64,000 nucleotides of DNA from NCBI GenBank assembly GCA_012861695.1, contig JAAOOA010000147.1:451001-515000 (forward strand), written 5' to 3'. Shown here piece by piece: positions 11,692 to 30,073 of this stretch. The notes under the pieces are model-generated. The model worked only from the letters and a program-made list of their open reading frames with translations. It was not told the origin of the DNA and searched no databases. How positions within the stretch are numbered: position 1 is the stretch's first letter; each line of letters opens with the position of its first letter. The DNA comes from Trematomus loennbergii (lineage: Eukaryota; Chordata; Actinopteri; Perciformes; Nototheniidae). The position numbers and the translations under genes were made by a program.

Positions 11692-12633
11692 AGAGGACAT
11701 ATTATGCGCATTTTCAGGTTAATAATTGCATGTTGTGTCTTTACTGGACACAGGGCCGGCCCTAGGCACTGGTGAACTAGCCGGTCGCCTAGGGCGCCAG
11801 ATCTGGAGGGGCACTGCGCTGGGAGAAAAAAGATAATAATAATTTAAAAAAATTAATTAATTAATTTTTTTTTTTATTCTGCCTAATTTTCTGCCCTTGA
11901 TGTAATACATTTACATTAATAATTGAATAAAGTAACACCCTTTGCACCCCGGGCCGGCAACATTTTGCACCCCTGGCGCCTGCAGCTCACAGCCAAAGTG
12001 AAAGCGAGCCTCCGAGCGAGCAAGAGAGAGAGAGAGGGCGCGCATGCATCTACCGCGGATTGTTGTTGGATTGAGGCTGATAACTACAGCTCAGTGAGGT
12101 AAAGAACTCTGAGTGTTTAGATAGTTCACTTTAGTCTAAGTTATCTCAGTGGGTCTCAAACTGTTTGGTCACAATTTATGTAAACAAATATTTCCAAGGC
12201 ACTCCTTTATAATTATTAGGATAAATAACAACAGGTTTGAAATCATTTCAATGTATACTATAGGACAGTAACCAAATTTATCATTTAAAACTGGAGATAT
12301 TAAAAAATATGCATGAATAAATAAATGTTAATAGGTAAAATAAGATATGAAAGAACAACAACATGTATTTGTTATTGGCTATGGTAGGTTATTGGTTATG
12401 TTCACATACTTATTTGATTATTAAAATGTAAACCGATCTTCTTCATATGGGTGTTTTAGAGTTGTACCCCCTAGATCTAGTCTCTAGTAATTCTGCTCAA
12501 AGTGCACCAGATTGAAGCACTTTACTGTCCCAGTGGAACATGTTTACATTCTCTAATGTTCCAAAAGCTCTTTATTTTTCTCATTCTGCCAGGCCAGCTC
12601 TGTTGTGATTGGTCAAACACTTATAGGGTCTCT
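11692..12633. repeat. TTAA-flanked element with a second repeat nested in it
   Basis: Outer ends: TTAA|AGAGGACATATTATG (left) and TATAGGGTCTCT|TTAA (right). Inside, from about 11,753, lies a different GC-rich repeat beginning GGGCCGGCCCTAGGC. A fragment of the outer family recurs at about 25,217-25,336. TTAA flanks suggest a piggyBac-type target. There is no coding sequence. Confidence 0.45.
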
Positions 12634-12743
12634 TTAACTAAAATGTGTGCAGTTTCGTCCTTTAAAAAGGCACATGATACAGGTATATTTTTGTTCTGAA
12701 ACTCTCTTAATTTAACCGTCAGGATTGTTCGTACAATTCGGAT

Positions 12744-14322
12744 TCACCAACTTCTACCACAATAACTATTTGTACATACTGTTTGGCAAGGTGCTGATAT
12801 TTTGGTCTCTGCTTCTTCTGTTGTTGAAGTGCTTTGTTTTACATGCAGGCTCTGCTCTTGACTCTCCTCCCCGGCATGTTGTCTCTGACAGGATTTCATG
12901 TTCCTTTTGTGTCCGGGGTTCGTCTCACAGCAGAAGGGTTTCTCTTCAGTGTTATTGCACTGATGCACAGTCACATTTCCATCTGATTTTCCCTGTATAC
13001 ATGAAATCCTAGTTTTTTTTTCCGAGTTGGTGAGCATGTGTGTCGGCCGCTCCTCTCTGGTGGAGGAGCATCCAGTCTCCTCTGAATAATCTCTCTGCTG
13101 TCTCTTTACTCCATATAAAACAGAGCTCTCCGTCCCGCATGCTTTAACGTCAGGAGGACATGAGTGTGTGGAAGTTTCTTCTTTTTCTCCTTCTGATCTG
13201 AAGCCCTCATCTGTGTTTAAAAATACAAACAAAAATGTGAAAATCATGAGCAAGTATATTTTTGTGTATGTATTAAGGTGATGCAGATATTTAAGATTTC
13301 ACCACTCACGATTTTCACTCACAGTCCACCCTTCCTCTTCCTCTTTGATGATGACTCGAATCTCTGGTGTCTCGCAATCATACTCAGGGCTAGCTTTTTC
13401 TGTATCATGTTGTGGCAAATTCTGGCCATTATAGTTTTCATTTAAACTCAGTGACAACGGATCTTGGAGATCAGGATCCTAAATACAGACGGAGACAATA
13501 ATGCTGCTCAGTAAATGCAAAGACATACAAAAACCAACCTCAGAAACCTTGGAGATGTCTCACAACATTAAGTGTAGCATACATTAAATGAAAAATGCTA
13601 TACAAAAATACGAGATCCGTCTGGAGTCTGGACGAGTGAAGCCACATGCACTCCATAAAACAATATCCCATTGTTACAAATTGTGTGTGATCATAATTCT
13701 AAGTGTCTCGCATTGACATTTTCAGGAGAAATTACAGTGGTTCATAAAATAAAACTAAAGTACTTATTTGATTCAAACACATACCCTTTTTACGTATTTT
13801 TATGATATTTTTTCTTGGGTTTTTGAAGGAACAAATGCAACACATGTTCCCATAACAATCAGAGGTGGGAGAAGTACTCAGATCTTAACTAAAGTATTAT
13901 TCAAGTGTGGATTATACATGATTTAACTCTGAAATGGAGCAGTAGAAGGACAAAGTAGCAACAAATTAAAATACTCAAGTAAAGTAGCCTACAAGTCCTT
14001 CAAAATGTTAAATGTACTTAGTTACATTACACCACTGTTTATATGTTACTGAATGCAACCAGCATTAGTTTAATAACAAACGTCACAAGCTAACTAGCTA
14101 CCAATAAACCTATTCTGACTATATTATAAATATTTAATATAGGAGTGAGAAGGGGTTATATTTAAACTAAAGTCACCCAGTTTCACCCACACCCAACATC
14201 ACTTTTGATTCACCTGTTTACCATGTTAATCTACCCAGCTGCTAGTTAACTATAACAGTAAAGCTACACACAGTTAGCTATATAGAAACAGCACCGAAAA
14301 GCAGCCACTTTACCTCAAACAT
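12744..14322 (-). CDS. Zinc-finger-derived gene C, three exons, fingers degenerated
   Basis: Exons on the minus strand: 14314..14322 (ATG TTT GAG, then GT), 13310..13478, 12744..13210. Phases agree and give 214 aa plus stop with no frame break. Exon 2 (DPDLQDPLSLSLNE... through VIIKEEEEGW) is the acidic linker typical of fish C2H2 genes. Exon 3 would normally hold fingers but contains only one relic, FCCETNPGHKRNMKSCQRQH. There the second Cys is Asn and the first His is Cys, so two of four zinc ligands are gone. The following residues are finger-like linkers without ligands. It is either a decayed member of the cluster or a protein that has lost DNA binding. The intact frame argues against a very old pseudogene. 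Function unknown. Confidence 0.6.
13860..14037. repeat. Short 'AAGTA' inverted-repeat element in gene C intron
   Basis: It runs from CAGAGGTGGGAGAAGTACTC to GTTACATTACACCACTG. The internal AAGTACTTAAGTA-type motifs are those of a very common fish element. A relative lies at 18,372-18,681, and sequence of the same kind is found in the Harbinger arms. Confidence 0.6.
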
Positions 14323-14686
14323 AATGGGAAGTGTTCTCCGGGTCTGAAGGATGTCATAAGAAAACCAGGGTGAGGAATTAATGAAGCTACGTTTTGCGTT
14401 GTTGTGGTGACAGCAGCCGTTAGGAACTAACCGCTGCTGCTGCTAGGCCACCACTTCTTCTTCTTCGCTGCTTTTTTTTTTTACCTTCCGTGACTGCAGG
14501 CTACAAACTTGGAGGATAACACCGCCCCCTACCAGATGTTATAAAAGTATAAAAGATCCTTTACTTAAGAAGAAGTGTTAATACGTCACTGTAAAAATGA
14601 AATGGTACTTAAGTAAAAGTATTTAAGTAAAATCAGGTAAATGTACTCAAAGTTTTGGGAGTTAAAGTATTCATTGCAGAAAAATT

Positions 14687-15909
14687 GGTACCACTTTACA
14701 ATAAGACTACCCTTATAAAGGATTCATAAAGGGTTTATAATTAGGTTATGAACTAGGTTGTAAACACTTTATTAATCATTAAGAAACATTTATAAACCAG
14801 TTGTAACATCGTTTTCATACATCAACACAGGCTCACTATTTGGCAAGATGACTAAGCCTTATATTGGCTACTTATGGCGCGTTTCCACTACAGCGCGGAG
14901 CACGGTTTAAGAGGGCTGTGACGTCAGCGGCCCGTCTTTGGTTGCGTTTCCACTTGGCCTAGTACCGGCCGGCGGGTCCGAATTCACAGTTTTTCTGGCC
15001 TCATAAAATCGTGGGTCTGGGGCCAAGACAACGAGGCTGAGTCGGGCTGAGTATGCTAAACTAGAGAGAGCATCGCTGGCAAGGGGCTACAACTACAACA
15101 AGATGGACATATTTGACCGTGATTTAATTGTAATACACGTTTCAAAATGATGCCGAAGTAACAACATACTGATACCGGTTAGTAAAAACCATGAATTATG
15201 CTTTGACAAGTCTGCAGACAGACGGCAGGCGAAAAACCTTTTAAAATGCGTGTTTTCTAAATGGAGATTGGCTAAGCTAACGCAGTATATGCTCCGACCA
15301 TCCACACTCACAACAACGGCCTATACAGACATATATAAAGCAGCGACTGTATTCGCCATGACACAGGCAGTCTGTGGTTTGTACTTGTTTCACTTTTGTC
15401 TAGTTACTTTCTGAACATATATGAGGAGCTGTGAGCTCTGAGTGCTAACAGCTAACGGCTGTGTTGTTTTTCTGGGGTTCTCATTGAAGATGACGTCACG
15501 GCTCCGCCTACACTGCGTTACTATAGATACTACCCCAGTTCCTAAACTGTAATGGAAATGCGCCATAAAGTGAGCCAGTCCTAACGAGGCCTAGCCATAC
15601 CGAGCGGGGCCGAGCGAGGCCGTGTAGTGGAAACGCGCCATTAGAGAGAATCAACTCAGTGAGCAACAGATACCAAGGATGCTGGCTGATGAAGAAGACG
15701 AAGTAAGCTAGGTAGCCAATATAAGACTTAACAGTACAGATACATGTGGGCTCACTATTTGGCAAGCAACCGGTCACAGGCGCCCTGTTTATCTAATTTC
15801 TTATAAAAGCTTATTAATGACTTATAAAGTGTTCACAACCTAATTAATAAATTAATTACAAACTATTCGTAAACCCTTTATAAGGGTAGTCTTATTGTAA
15901 AGTGGTACC
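14687..15909. repeat. Inverted-repeat element, outer, interrupted by another element
   Basis: The ends are GGTACCACTTTACAATAAGA and the exact complement TCTTATTGTAAAGTGGTACC style sequence at the right, followed inward by 'CTACCCTTATAAAGG' arms. It is split by the element at 14,875-15,640. Confidence 0.65.
14875..15640. repeat. Inverted-repeat element, family 2, copy 1 (nested; TTA duplication)
   Basis: The ends are TGGCGCGTTTCCACTAC and GTAGTGGAAACGCGCCA, flanked on both sides by TTA. A 3-bp TWA target duplication is characteristic of PIF/Harbinger elements (established knowledge). The interior is non-coding and about 95% alike by eye to the copy at 45,302-46,057. Confidence 0.7.
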
Positions 15910-17380
15910 GAAAAATTAATATATATATATTTTTTTGTTATGCAAATGGGGCTTTGTGGTGTCTCCTGTACCTGCAGAGCCAACGTGAAAGTTAATAGGT
16001 TACTGTTTGTTATTATCAAGGTCAGGAATACCTCATGATAAGTTCAGTCCAGAATCTGATCTGAACTTTGCACTGAAGCAGATTCAAAACGCCACATGGC
16101 AGACATCAGCTGGTTTGAACATCACTGAGGAAGAGATTAGACGACATCTTCCTCTTTCCTCTTTCCTCTTCTACTGCTGCTGAAGGCACACATTTCACTT
16201 TCTTTATCATACACATGTTCAAATACTGATGTACAGATACACAGACTTGTTTTTAAATATTAGTTAAGCATATGGTACTATTTTATTTCAATTCATAAAA
16301 TTAGTGCAGGAAAGTTGTCCATTTTTCTTTTAAGATAGAATTTTATACTTTTCTTATTTCCAGACTACTTTCCATTTAATTTCAAAATAATCCTTTTTTT
16401 TTTAGCAAGTTGGTGACACCACTCCATAACATTCAGGTTTATCCCATAAGAAGATATATAGACAGTGGTTGAAAAAATACTTAGGCAAACCTAAGAATAC
16501 TCTAGACAAAAATAGAAGTAAAAAATGAAAATGTTATCCAAATAACAATAATATTATGCAAATGATATCACTAATAAGAATATGAAGAGCACTTTAATGT
16601 CGTACTCAATTTGTAATTTCATATTCTTGGTAGGTAAGCATTACACAGCATAATATCATATACGCATCCCATTTCTTTTTGTTTACTTATAAAGTAGCAA
16701 TAAGTGTCAAACTAAAGTAGTGGAGTAAATTATAGCACATCTTATTCTATTTTACATATATATAACTTTTTTTTATCTCAATCTGTCATTTCTTGCACTA
16801 TTTTTATTTGCATTATTTCTTTACATTTGGTCTATTATTTTATGTCTTATATACATGTTTATGTTGCATTAATGGAGGAGCCTGGGACTTAAGATAATAA
16901 CTACACTGTAGCTACTGTGCATATGACAATAAAGCCTTTGAAATATTTCCCTCTGACATATAACAGAAAATCAATTATTTAAAAAAAAAATCAAATGATA
17001 TAATACATAAGACAATCATATAAACTAACTTGAAAAATAATGCATAAAGATATTTAATATGAAAGAAAAAGTTTTACTAAAATTAAGTGAAAAAAAATAA
17101 TTAAATATATTGCTTTTTTAAAACATTATCATAGACTTTAGAGAGAATTATTTTCTGTTAGCTGCTTTAAAAAAGAAACACATACAAAGGTGCAGGACTG
17201 TTTATGTTTTCACTTCCTTTTTATTATCTTTGTGAGATTTCATGTTTAAAAAGGTACTACTAACAAAGGACTGGCTTATCTAAAGCCTGTTGAGTAGCAC
17301 TTGAAATGTTTTGGCTCTATGAAACCTGATGTACTTCTATGATTCTGTTTTCTTCAAGTTTGTATCTTCTTGGTCGAATG
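15910..17380. other. Intergenic, repeat debris
   Basis: No gene was seen. A TGCATATGACAATAAAGCCTTTGAA stretch near 16,920 resembles the 3' tail of a fish non-LTR retrotransposon; the rest is AT-rich and unassigned. Confidence 0.35.
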
Positions 17381-17444
17381 CACTTATTGTAAGTCGCTTT
17401 GGATAAAAGCATCAGCTAAATGAAATGTAATGTAATGTAATGTA
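17381..17444. repeat. Retroposon tail with (ATGTA)n
   Basis: GTCGCTTTGGATAAAAGCAT followed by a short ATGTA repeat is the common 3' end of fish short retroposons. Similar tails occur inside the Harbinger arms at about 28,290, 33,730, 35,620 and 41,800. Confidence 0.5.
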
Positions 17445-17879
17445 GTTCTCTGTGAGACGTGGGTTCAAATATAAATACAATTCCTTAAAGAATATTCACA
17501 AAAAATAAGCACATGCAATAAATAAATAAAATCCTGGATTAAAAAGTCTTTATATCTTAGACAGATGTTATTAATGGAGTAAAACCTAAGTGTTAGGACT
17601 TAGGAGATAGGAGAAGTGTGAAGTGATTTGGTAGATGTCGTCCATGTCCAAATTGCACATCTTGACACGAAACCAGTGTTCTTGTTTATAACATTTCTTT
17701 GTGCACGCTATTTTTCAGAACATTTATAAGTGGTGGGGACAGAATTGGCCATTTCAAAAAGTGGTAGGGACATGTTCCGAGCGCAAATGACGCCTATGCT
17801 TAGTTGCCTTCTACCACTGAAAATCGAGTAGAAATACACAGCATAACATGTGATAGGTGGGCTCGACCAATGACGTGCC

Positions 17880-17950
17880 GTGTGTTTATCAGGAACCCGC
17901 ACGGTGACGCGGTGACGTAAGCGTGTGCTTGGTTGGGGTTTTCCACACGG
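17880..17950 (+). promoter_or_regulatory. bfar: Probable bfar core promoter
   Basis: GC-rich DNA immediately before the first exon. It contains TGACGTAAG at 17,913-17,921, a CRE/ATF-like site. No TATA box is evident. The transcription start is inferred only from the exon 1 donor at 18,103. Confidence 0.4.
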
Positions 17951-17971
17951 GAGCGAGCACGGCGCAGAGCC

Positions 17972-18097
17972 ATGGTGACAGCTCCTCCGGCAGGATATTC
18001 ATCTCATCTGCGGACGTTTCAATGCAGGATAACCTTCCGACAATCACACTGAAGATATTTTAACAAGATGTCATCCTCCAGCAAAGGCCATTTCTGA
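17972..18097 (+). other. Three upstream ORFs in the bfar 5' leader
   Basis: Within the presumed non-coding exon 1 there are three complete ATG-to-stop frames: 17972..18052 (26 aa), 18022..18063 (13 aa) and 18068..18097 (9 aa). All end before the donor at 18,103. They would be met before the main ATG at 18,891 and could restrain translation. Confidence 0.5.
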
Positions 18098-18371
18098 GAC
18101 GAGGTAAAACTGTCATCTTGTTGAATGTCAGGTTATGTTGTGTTACTCTCACTTTCTGTTATGCTAGCGTCAGGTATCATTTGCGTGCTAACTAGCATAT
18201 CAGTTTTAAAGCTAACGATGGTACATATTGAGTGTTTTTCTGGTTTAAAGGGCAGAAAATGTTGATGAAATGCTTTTGATAAGCTAACGAAAAGCTTACT
18301 GGTTACAGTACAGCTAACGTCCAGATTCCTGGTCCAGATCAGTATGAGATCAGCTAATTAAACGTTAGCTG

Positions 18372-18681
18372 CAGTGGTGTAAATAGTACATTCACAAGCT
18401 ACCTGCAGTATACAAAATCATTAGAATAAGCTGTACCTTTACCAGCTTTGATAAACTCATTAATGCATCAATAATTATAATCAAAACATATAATATATAT
18501 GATGACAAAATGGGCCAATCTGCAGAATGACTACTTTTACTTTGGGTACTTTAAGTATATTTTGATGCTCATACTTTTATACTTTTACTTGAGTAACATT
18601 TGCAATGCAGGACTGCAGTACACAATGTACTGGTACTTTTACTTAAGTACAACATATGATTACTTCACTACTTCCACCTCT
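18372..18681. repeat. 'AAGTA' inverted-repeat element in bfar intron 1
   Basis: It begins CAGTGGTGTAAATAGTAC and ends ...CTACTTCCACCTCT, with internal ACTTTTACTT and TTTACTTAAGTAC. Same family as 13,860-14,037. Confidence 0.6.
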
Positions 18682-18890
18682 TACTATTTAAAGTGTAATG
18701 TATGTATTCACCTCAGGACATTGCTTATATCATATTCTTTGGAGATGATTGAAAGTCAAGTAATTTATCAGAGAACCGTTAAATAATCATGGTACAGACT
18801 TTATATTGCAGGTTTTCTCTGAGAAACGTTTAGACACTTCTCTTTGAACCTTGTTTCTCTTCTCATTCAGACTTGGATTTGTTGCACCAG

Positions 18891-25613
<6,723 letters not shown>

Positions 25614-26452
25614 CAAACTGCATGCTGACAGTGCTCCATTAATACCATACAGTTCACAGCAAATATCAAGAGTTGCTGAAGAGGAGAGGGCGTTTATTTT
25701 CAGCAGTATACTCACATGAGACTGGCTTACTCGCTGTTGGCAAGGAAGTTTTCTCGCTTCCAAGGCTTGACTCTGCTGGATGGCTGCCATGTGGAACAAG
25801 AGAGTCTTTTGTACAAGAAACAAAAACCAACAAGATGAGAATCGCTGAAATATCTGTGATGTTATTGATTACTGCAGTGATTTCTCTCTGCGTGCACAGT
25901 GCATTCACAAACCACATTGCCTAGATGGCCGAGAGGGCAGTTAAGAAATTGCCTGGTCTCTTAAGTAATTTTCTGAAAGCTTTGTAGCACAGAGAGGGCT
26001 GTAGTCCGATGAGAGGAGAGATTTTTTTGACGTACCTGAAGGTGGATTAAAACATCAGTAAATGCATTTTTGTCTGGCTTCTTTTATTAAATGTAATCCA
26101 AAACAAATACAAATAAAAAACTGCTGGTTTAAAAGAATTTAAAAAAGTTAGAATTAAGCAGTGTTATACGTGTACTGTATATAAATCCTTATTTGGCATG
26201 AATTTAAATCATTGCAGTACAGTCCTGGCTTTATATGCAGTCCTAGTGCCACAGAGCTCTCTGAAAATTCCCCATGCGAGGTTTGGTGATATGGTTGTGA
26301 AATGTGTCAAATGTTGAGGCTTGTTGTTCTGCAGCCTGACGGAAACCTCAGGCTTTACAGTTGATGTGAAGAAAAGCAAAAATGGCGTCTTTATGAGCAA
26401 ATGTTCAACAACGAAGCGCGATTCAGGAAGTCAAGATGCCCATTTCACAATA

Positions 26453-26769
26453 GAGTGCCACGCGTCCTAAAACCCGGAAGTAAGTTAGCATTTTACCACT
26501 TCAGGTTCCTTCGACAAAAACCAATGCAATTTCTCCATAGGATTTTGGAAAATAATAGATAGATTTATGATTAGAAAATGATAAAAGTAGGGTAGACATG
26601 TGGATGTTATCTGGCTGAACAAAACGTGATCTGTCTCTTAAATGTGTTTCAACCACAGACCTTATTTCCAGCTGTTTTCCAAAATTCTATGGAGAAATTG
26701 CATTGGTTTTTGTCGAAGGAACCGGAAGGAGTTTACTTCCGGGTTTTAGGACGCGTCACTGTGGCACTC
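26453..26769. repeat. TA-flanked inverted-repeat element, family 1, short copy in the bfar 3' UTR
   Basis: It starts GAGTGCCACGCGTCCTAAAA and ends with its near-complement, flanked on both sides by TA. The two arms, including ACCCGGAAGTAAGTTA and the ATAGGATTTTGGAAAA region, could fold into a long stem in the bfar mRNA. Confidence 0.75.
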
Positions 26770-27075
26770 TATTCATGTGTCATTTAGCATTGAAATAAAA
26801 CATATGGTCTTAAAAAAAGGGAGATGCTTATAAAGATATGTTCTAATTCCTATGATTTTAAGTAGAAACTGTTCGGAGCAGATTGTACTTGCTGACAAAT
26901 ATTGTGTTGCACATTCTTTTTTTATTGTTCAGAAACCTTTTGTTTGCAGTATACATTTCCATGTGACGGGTAGGTAGAGCTCATCAAATACTTTTATTTT
27001 TTTTATTACATTGTTTGTTTGCACTTAAGAGTTATACACTGTGATTTTGTTCTTTAATGTTCTATAATGACAACA

Positions 27076-27081
27076 AATAAA
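27076..27081 (+). other. bfar: Poly(A) signal AATAAA for bfar
   Basis: A canonical AATAAA about 1.46 kb after the bfar stop codon. No better candidate was chosen upstream because the sequence in between contains no other gene. It implies a long 3' UTR with the inverted-repeat element inside it. Confidence 0.55.
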
Positions 27082-27261
27082 GATTTTTAAATAATGCTAT
27101 CGGGTTGTGTGGATTATTTTCTCATGAAATAGTCATTTAAACATAAGATAAAAATGTTTATAAGGACAATATTAACAAGGCTCTGGAGATGCTATTATGT
27201 GAACTATTTAAAATGTATAATATTAAACAAATGCCTTTCTTCTCAAATACTTGAGTAGTAG

Positions 27262-27784
27262 CTGTCCACACAGTTTCATAATTCCCAGAAGGGGAGTTTA
27301 CGTCACAGCATGACATGAAAGGTAAATAAAATGATTTGATGCCTAAAATGCTAATTTGGCTTTTAATCATGTACATGTTATTTGTTTCCTATAGGCCTAC
27401 TCATGGGCGTAGGAAGCATCCTCAATGTGGGTGGGACAATAAGACGGCTTCATAGACACAGGCCACAAACACCTGGTCCCCTACTGTGTAGTGAAGAAAG
27501 TGAGAGGAGTTGTAAAAGAGTTATGTTCGCAGCACAGGTCTGCAGACAGCGCTGCCATCAAAGCAAATGTTGGTACTTTTGGGTGTCATGTTATCCTGCA
27601 GGCCTGCACAGCAACGATGTTCTGTATTAGCCAAAACACATACAGCCTAAAATCTCTATCTCTTTGTCAGACTGAAACTGACAGTTACAAAGTACTCAGC
27701 TCAACGACAAATAGCCTGTGAGCAATTCACAACAATTTCCACTCGCTGTGTAACCCAAGATGCATTGCTGATATTAGTAACATT

Positions 27785-27821
<37 letters not shown>

Positions 27822-28430
27822 TTCAATTAGCACACCAGCAGTATATCTGTTATTCTTGTTGTCGTGGCGATGCTCTTGTGGCCACGGATGAGGCCCGTGA
27901 AACCGCTTGGATCAGTACATTGCATTATTAAATAATGGCTATTGATTTTCTGTACGTGTGTGTGCTGCTATAACTTAGTCAGATGGCTGAAGAGGAAACT
28001 TCCTGCTGACCATGCAGTGCAGGAAGACCTCAAAATAAAAAAGAGGATGGTGGAACTAAAGGAGCAAACCTCCATCCGCAACGCAGACGGCATGCAGCAG
28101 ATGAATGCCACTATTCGGGATGGCTTTTCCCTGATGAGGGATTTAATTCATGCACACCCCCAGTCCCCCACAGTAGCAGCGGTGGACATGGACATTTCCA
28201 GGAGCAATCATCACCATTCATGCAAAGAAGGCCACACCCGCCTACACCGACCTACACACCAAGAACAAACTCTGCTTCATACATTACATTACATTACATA
28301 CAGGCAGTCACTGTTTCAAGAGGACTGATAAAGCACTGAGCTTCAGTTTTTTGTTGCACTTTATGTTCAAAGAAAGTCTGGAAGTGGACGCAGCCAATTT
28401 GATTTTTTTTCCACAGTTTGAATATTTTTT
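27262..28430 (+). pseudogene. Harbinger-associated accessory ORF region, copy 1 (broken)
   Basis: From GTCCACACAGTTTCAT onward this is the inverse of 35,450-36,650 and 41,640-42,790. The recognisable part encodes ADHAVQEDLKIKKRMVEL then QTSIRNADGMQQMNATIRDG, a charged helical segment. A one-base difference from copy 2 (AAACTTCC against AAATTCC near 27,998) stops the MAEEE start after a few codons. By position it could be the second, Myb/SANT-like protein of a Harbinger element, but no SANT motif is visible. Contains an (AC)n tract at 27,787-27,818. Confidence 0.5.
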
Positions 28431-30073
28431 TTTCTAGCCAAGGTGTTTTATTTCCTTTGACTGTAAACATGTGTAGACCTTGTTCTTAATAAAAAACCTT
28501 GCAAAACAAATAACAGTCTTGTCTTTCATGTACAGTATATTTTTAACACATTTTAAATGACCATCTTGAACAGCTACAACATTAAAATACTTCTGGGCAG
28601 ATTGTGGAGGATATGGGAGAATGAACAGAGGGGCAGAAACACCCATCTGAATAATGGCCACTTCTTGCTAAATTTACATTTCCATGTGATGCTTTTATCC
28701 GAGGCGACTCACAATAGGTAAATGAACAATGACAGTGGTAGACAGTAGCTCATTTCCTTAGGCACTGTACTTAAGGACAATCTTGAGGTACTTGAGACTA
28801 ATCCTGCAACTTTATACTTCTGCTCCACAACAGTTCGAGAATGAAGAAACCATCAAGTATGAAAGGCTACATGTGAATAGAGGGGCAGAAAACCGTCTTG
28901 TAAATTTACATTTCAATCTTGAACAATGAACAGCGGTAGACAAAGCACATTTACTTAAGTACTGTACTGCTCCACTCCCATTCAGGCAAATATTGTACTT
29001 TATACTACGCTACATTTATTTGATAACTTTAGTAACTTTGAAGATTCAGAATACTACAAAATATAATCTTATATTATTATAGGTTAAGATGAAATGCTAT
29101 TGATCCCAGGGAATTTCACAAGCTACCCAGCAGTATATCATGTAATTTAAATCAGCTCCTCCTTTACCAGCTGCAACATTAAGGTGATGAGCACATTAAT
29201 CCATCAATAATTATAATACAATAATATAGATACATAATTAAGACTAAATAGACCACATTTCTGACAAGTAACGCCCCCTAGTGTCAAATATCTGAAGTGA
29301 CACATATGTCACATTGGGCTTTAATGATAATATAACTCATTATGAGGATGATTTTTTGGTTTAAATCAGTTTGAACATTCTTTGAAGAATAAAGAATATA
29401 TTAACTAAATATAATTGAATCAGCTAAATTAACTGCGCCGATCATATTTCTAATTGTGCATATATGTCACTTTGGGTTTACTTTGAAAGTTTAGGGTTAA
29501 AGTGATGTTTGTTTCATATCAATTTGACCAATAAATGTTATTATTATATTGTTATGGGAACACAAAATCACATGACCTGGACCATGACCCACCAGACTGC
29601 GACTTCATGAGATAAAATAAAGGCTAAAGCTGTATAAGGAACTTTCCAGAACATTAAAGTTCATGTGACACCCGTGTAACATTGGGTCCTTATGGGAAAG
29701 TATAAATATATATATACTGCGTTTGCACATTTGTTATTTGTTGCACTTTATGTTCAAAGAAAGTCTGGAAGTGGTTGCAGCCAATTTTATTTTTAATTTC
29801 ACACTTTGAACATTGGAGAATCAATTAATGTTACATGCATTAAAAGGTACTGAGTTAAAAAAAAAGTTAGATATAATACAAAATAAAAAGTTACACAATT
29901 TATAAAATACACATCCTGGATTTAGCAGCCAGGTATATAACAGCGGGGGTGCAGCAGCCTGTCGCTGAAGGAGCTGCACAGTGAGGACAGTGAATGTAAC
30001 AAAGAATGTTTTAGATCTTAATAAAAACCTTCCATGTAGTCCTAAGAGTCAATGTACGCCGTAAGCACTCTCC
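28431..30073. repeat. Harbinger non-coding arm, copy 1 (inverted relative to copies 2-4)
   Basis: About 1.7 kb between the accessory ORF and the transposase 3' end. Marker segments such as ACACTAGGGGGCGTTACTTG (here on the complement), GTGACATATATGTCAC and the AAGTA-type repeat recur at 31,908-33,720, 33,780-35,500 and 39,992-41,640. Non-coding. Confidence 0.75.
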
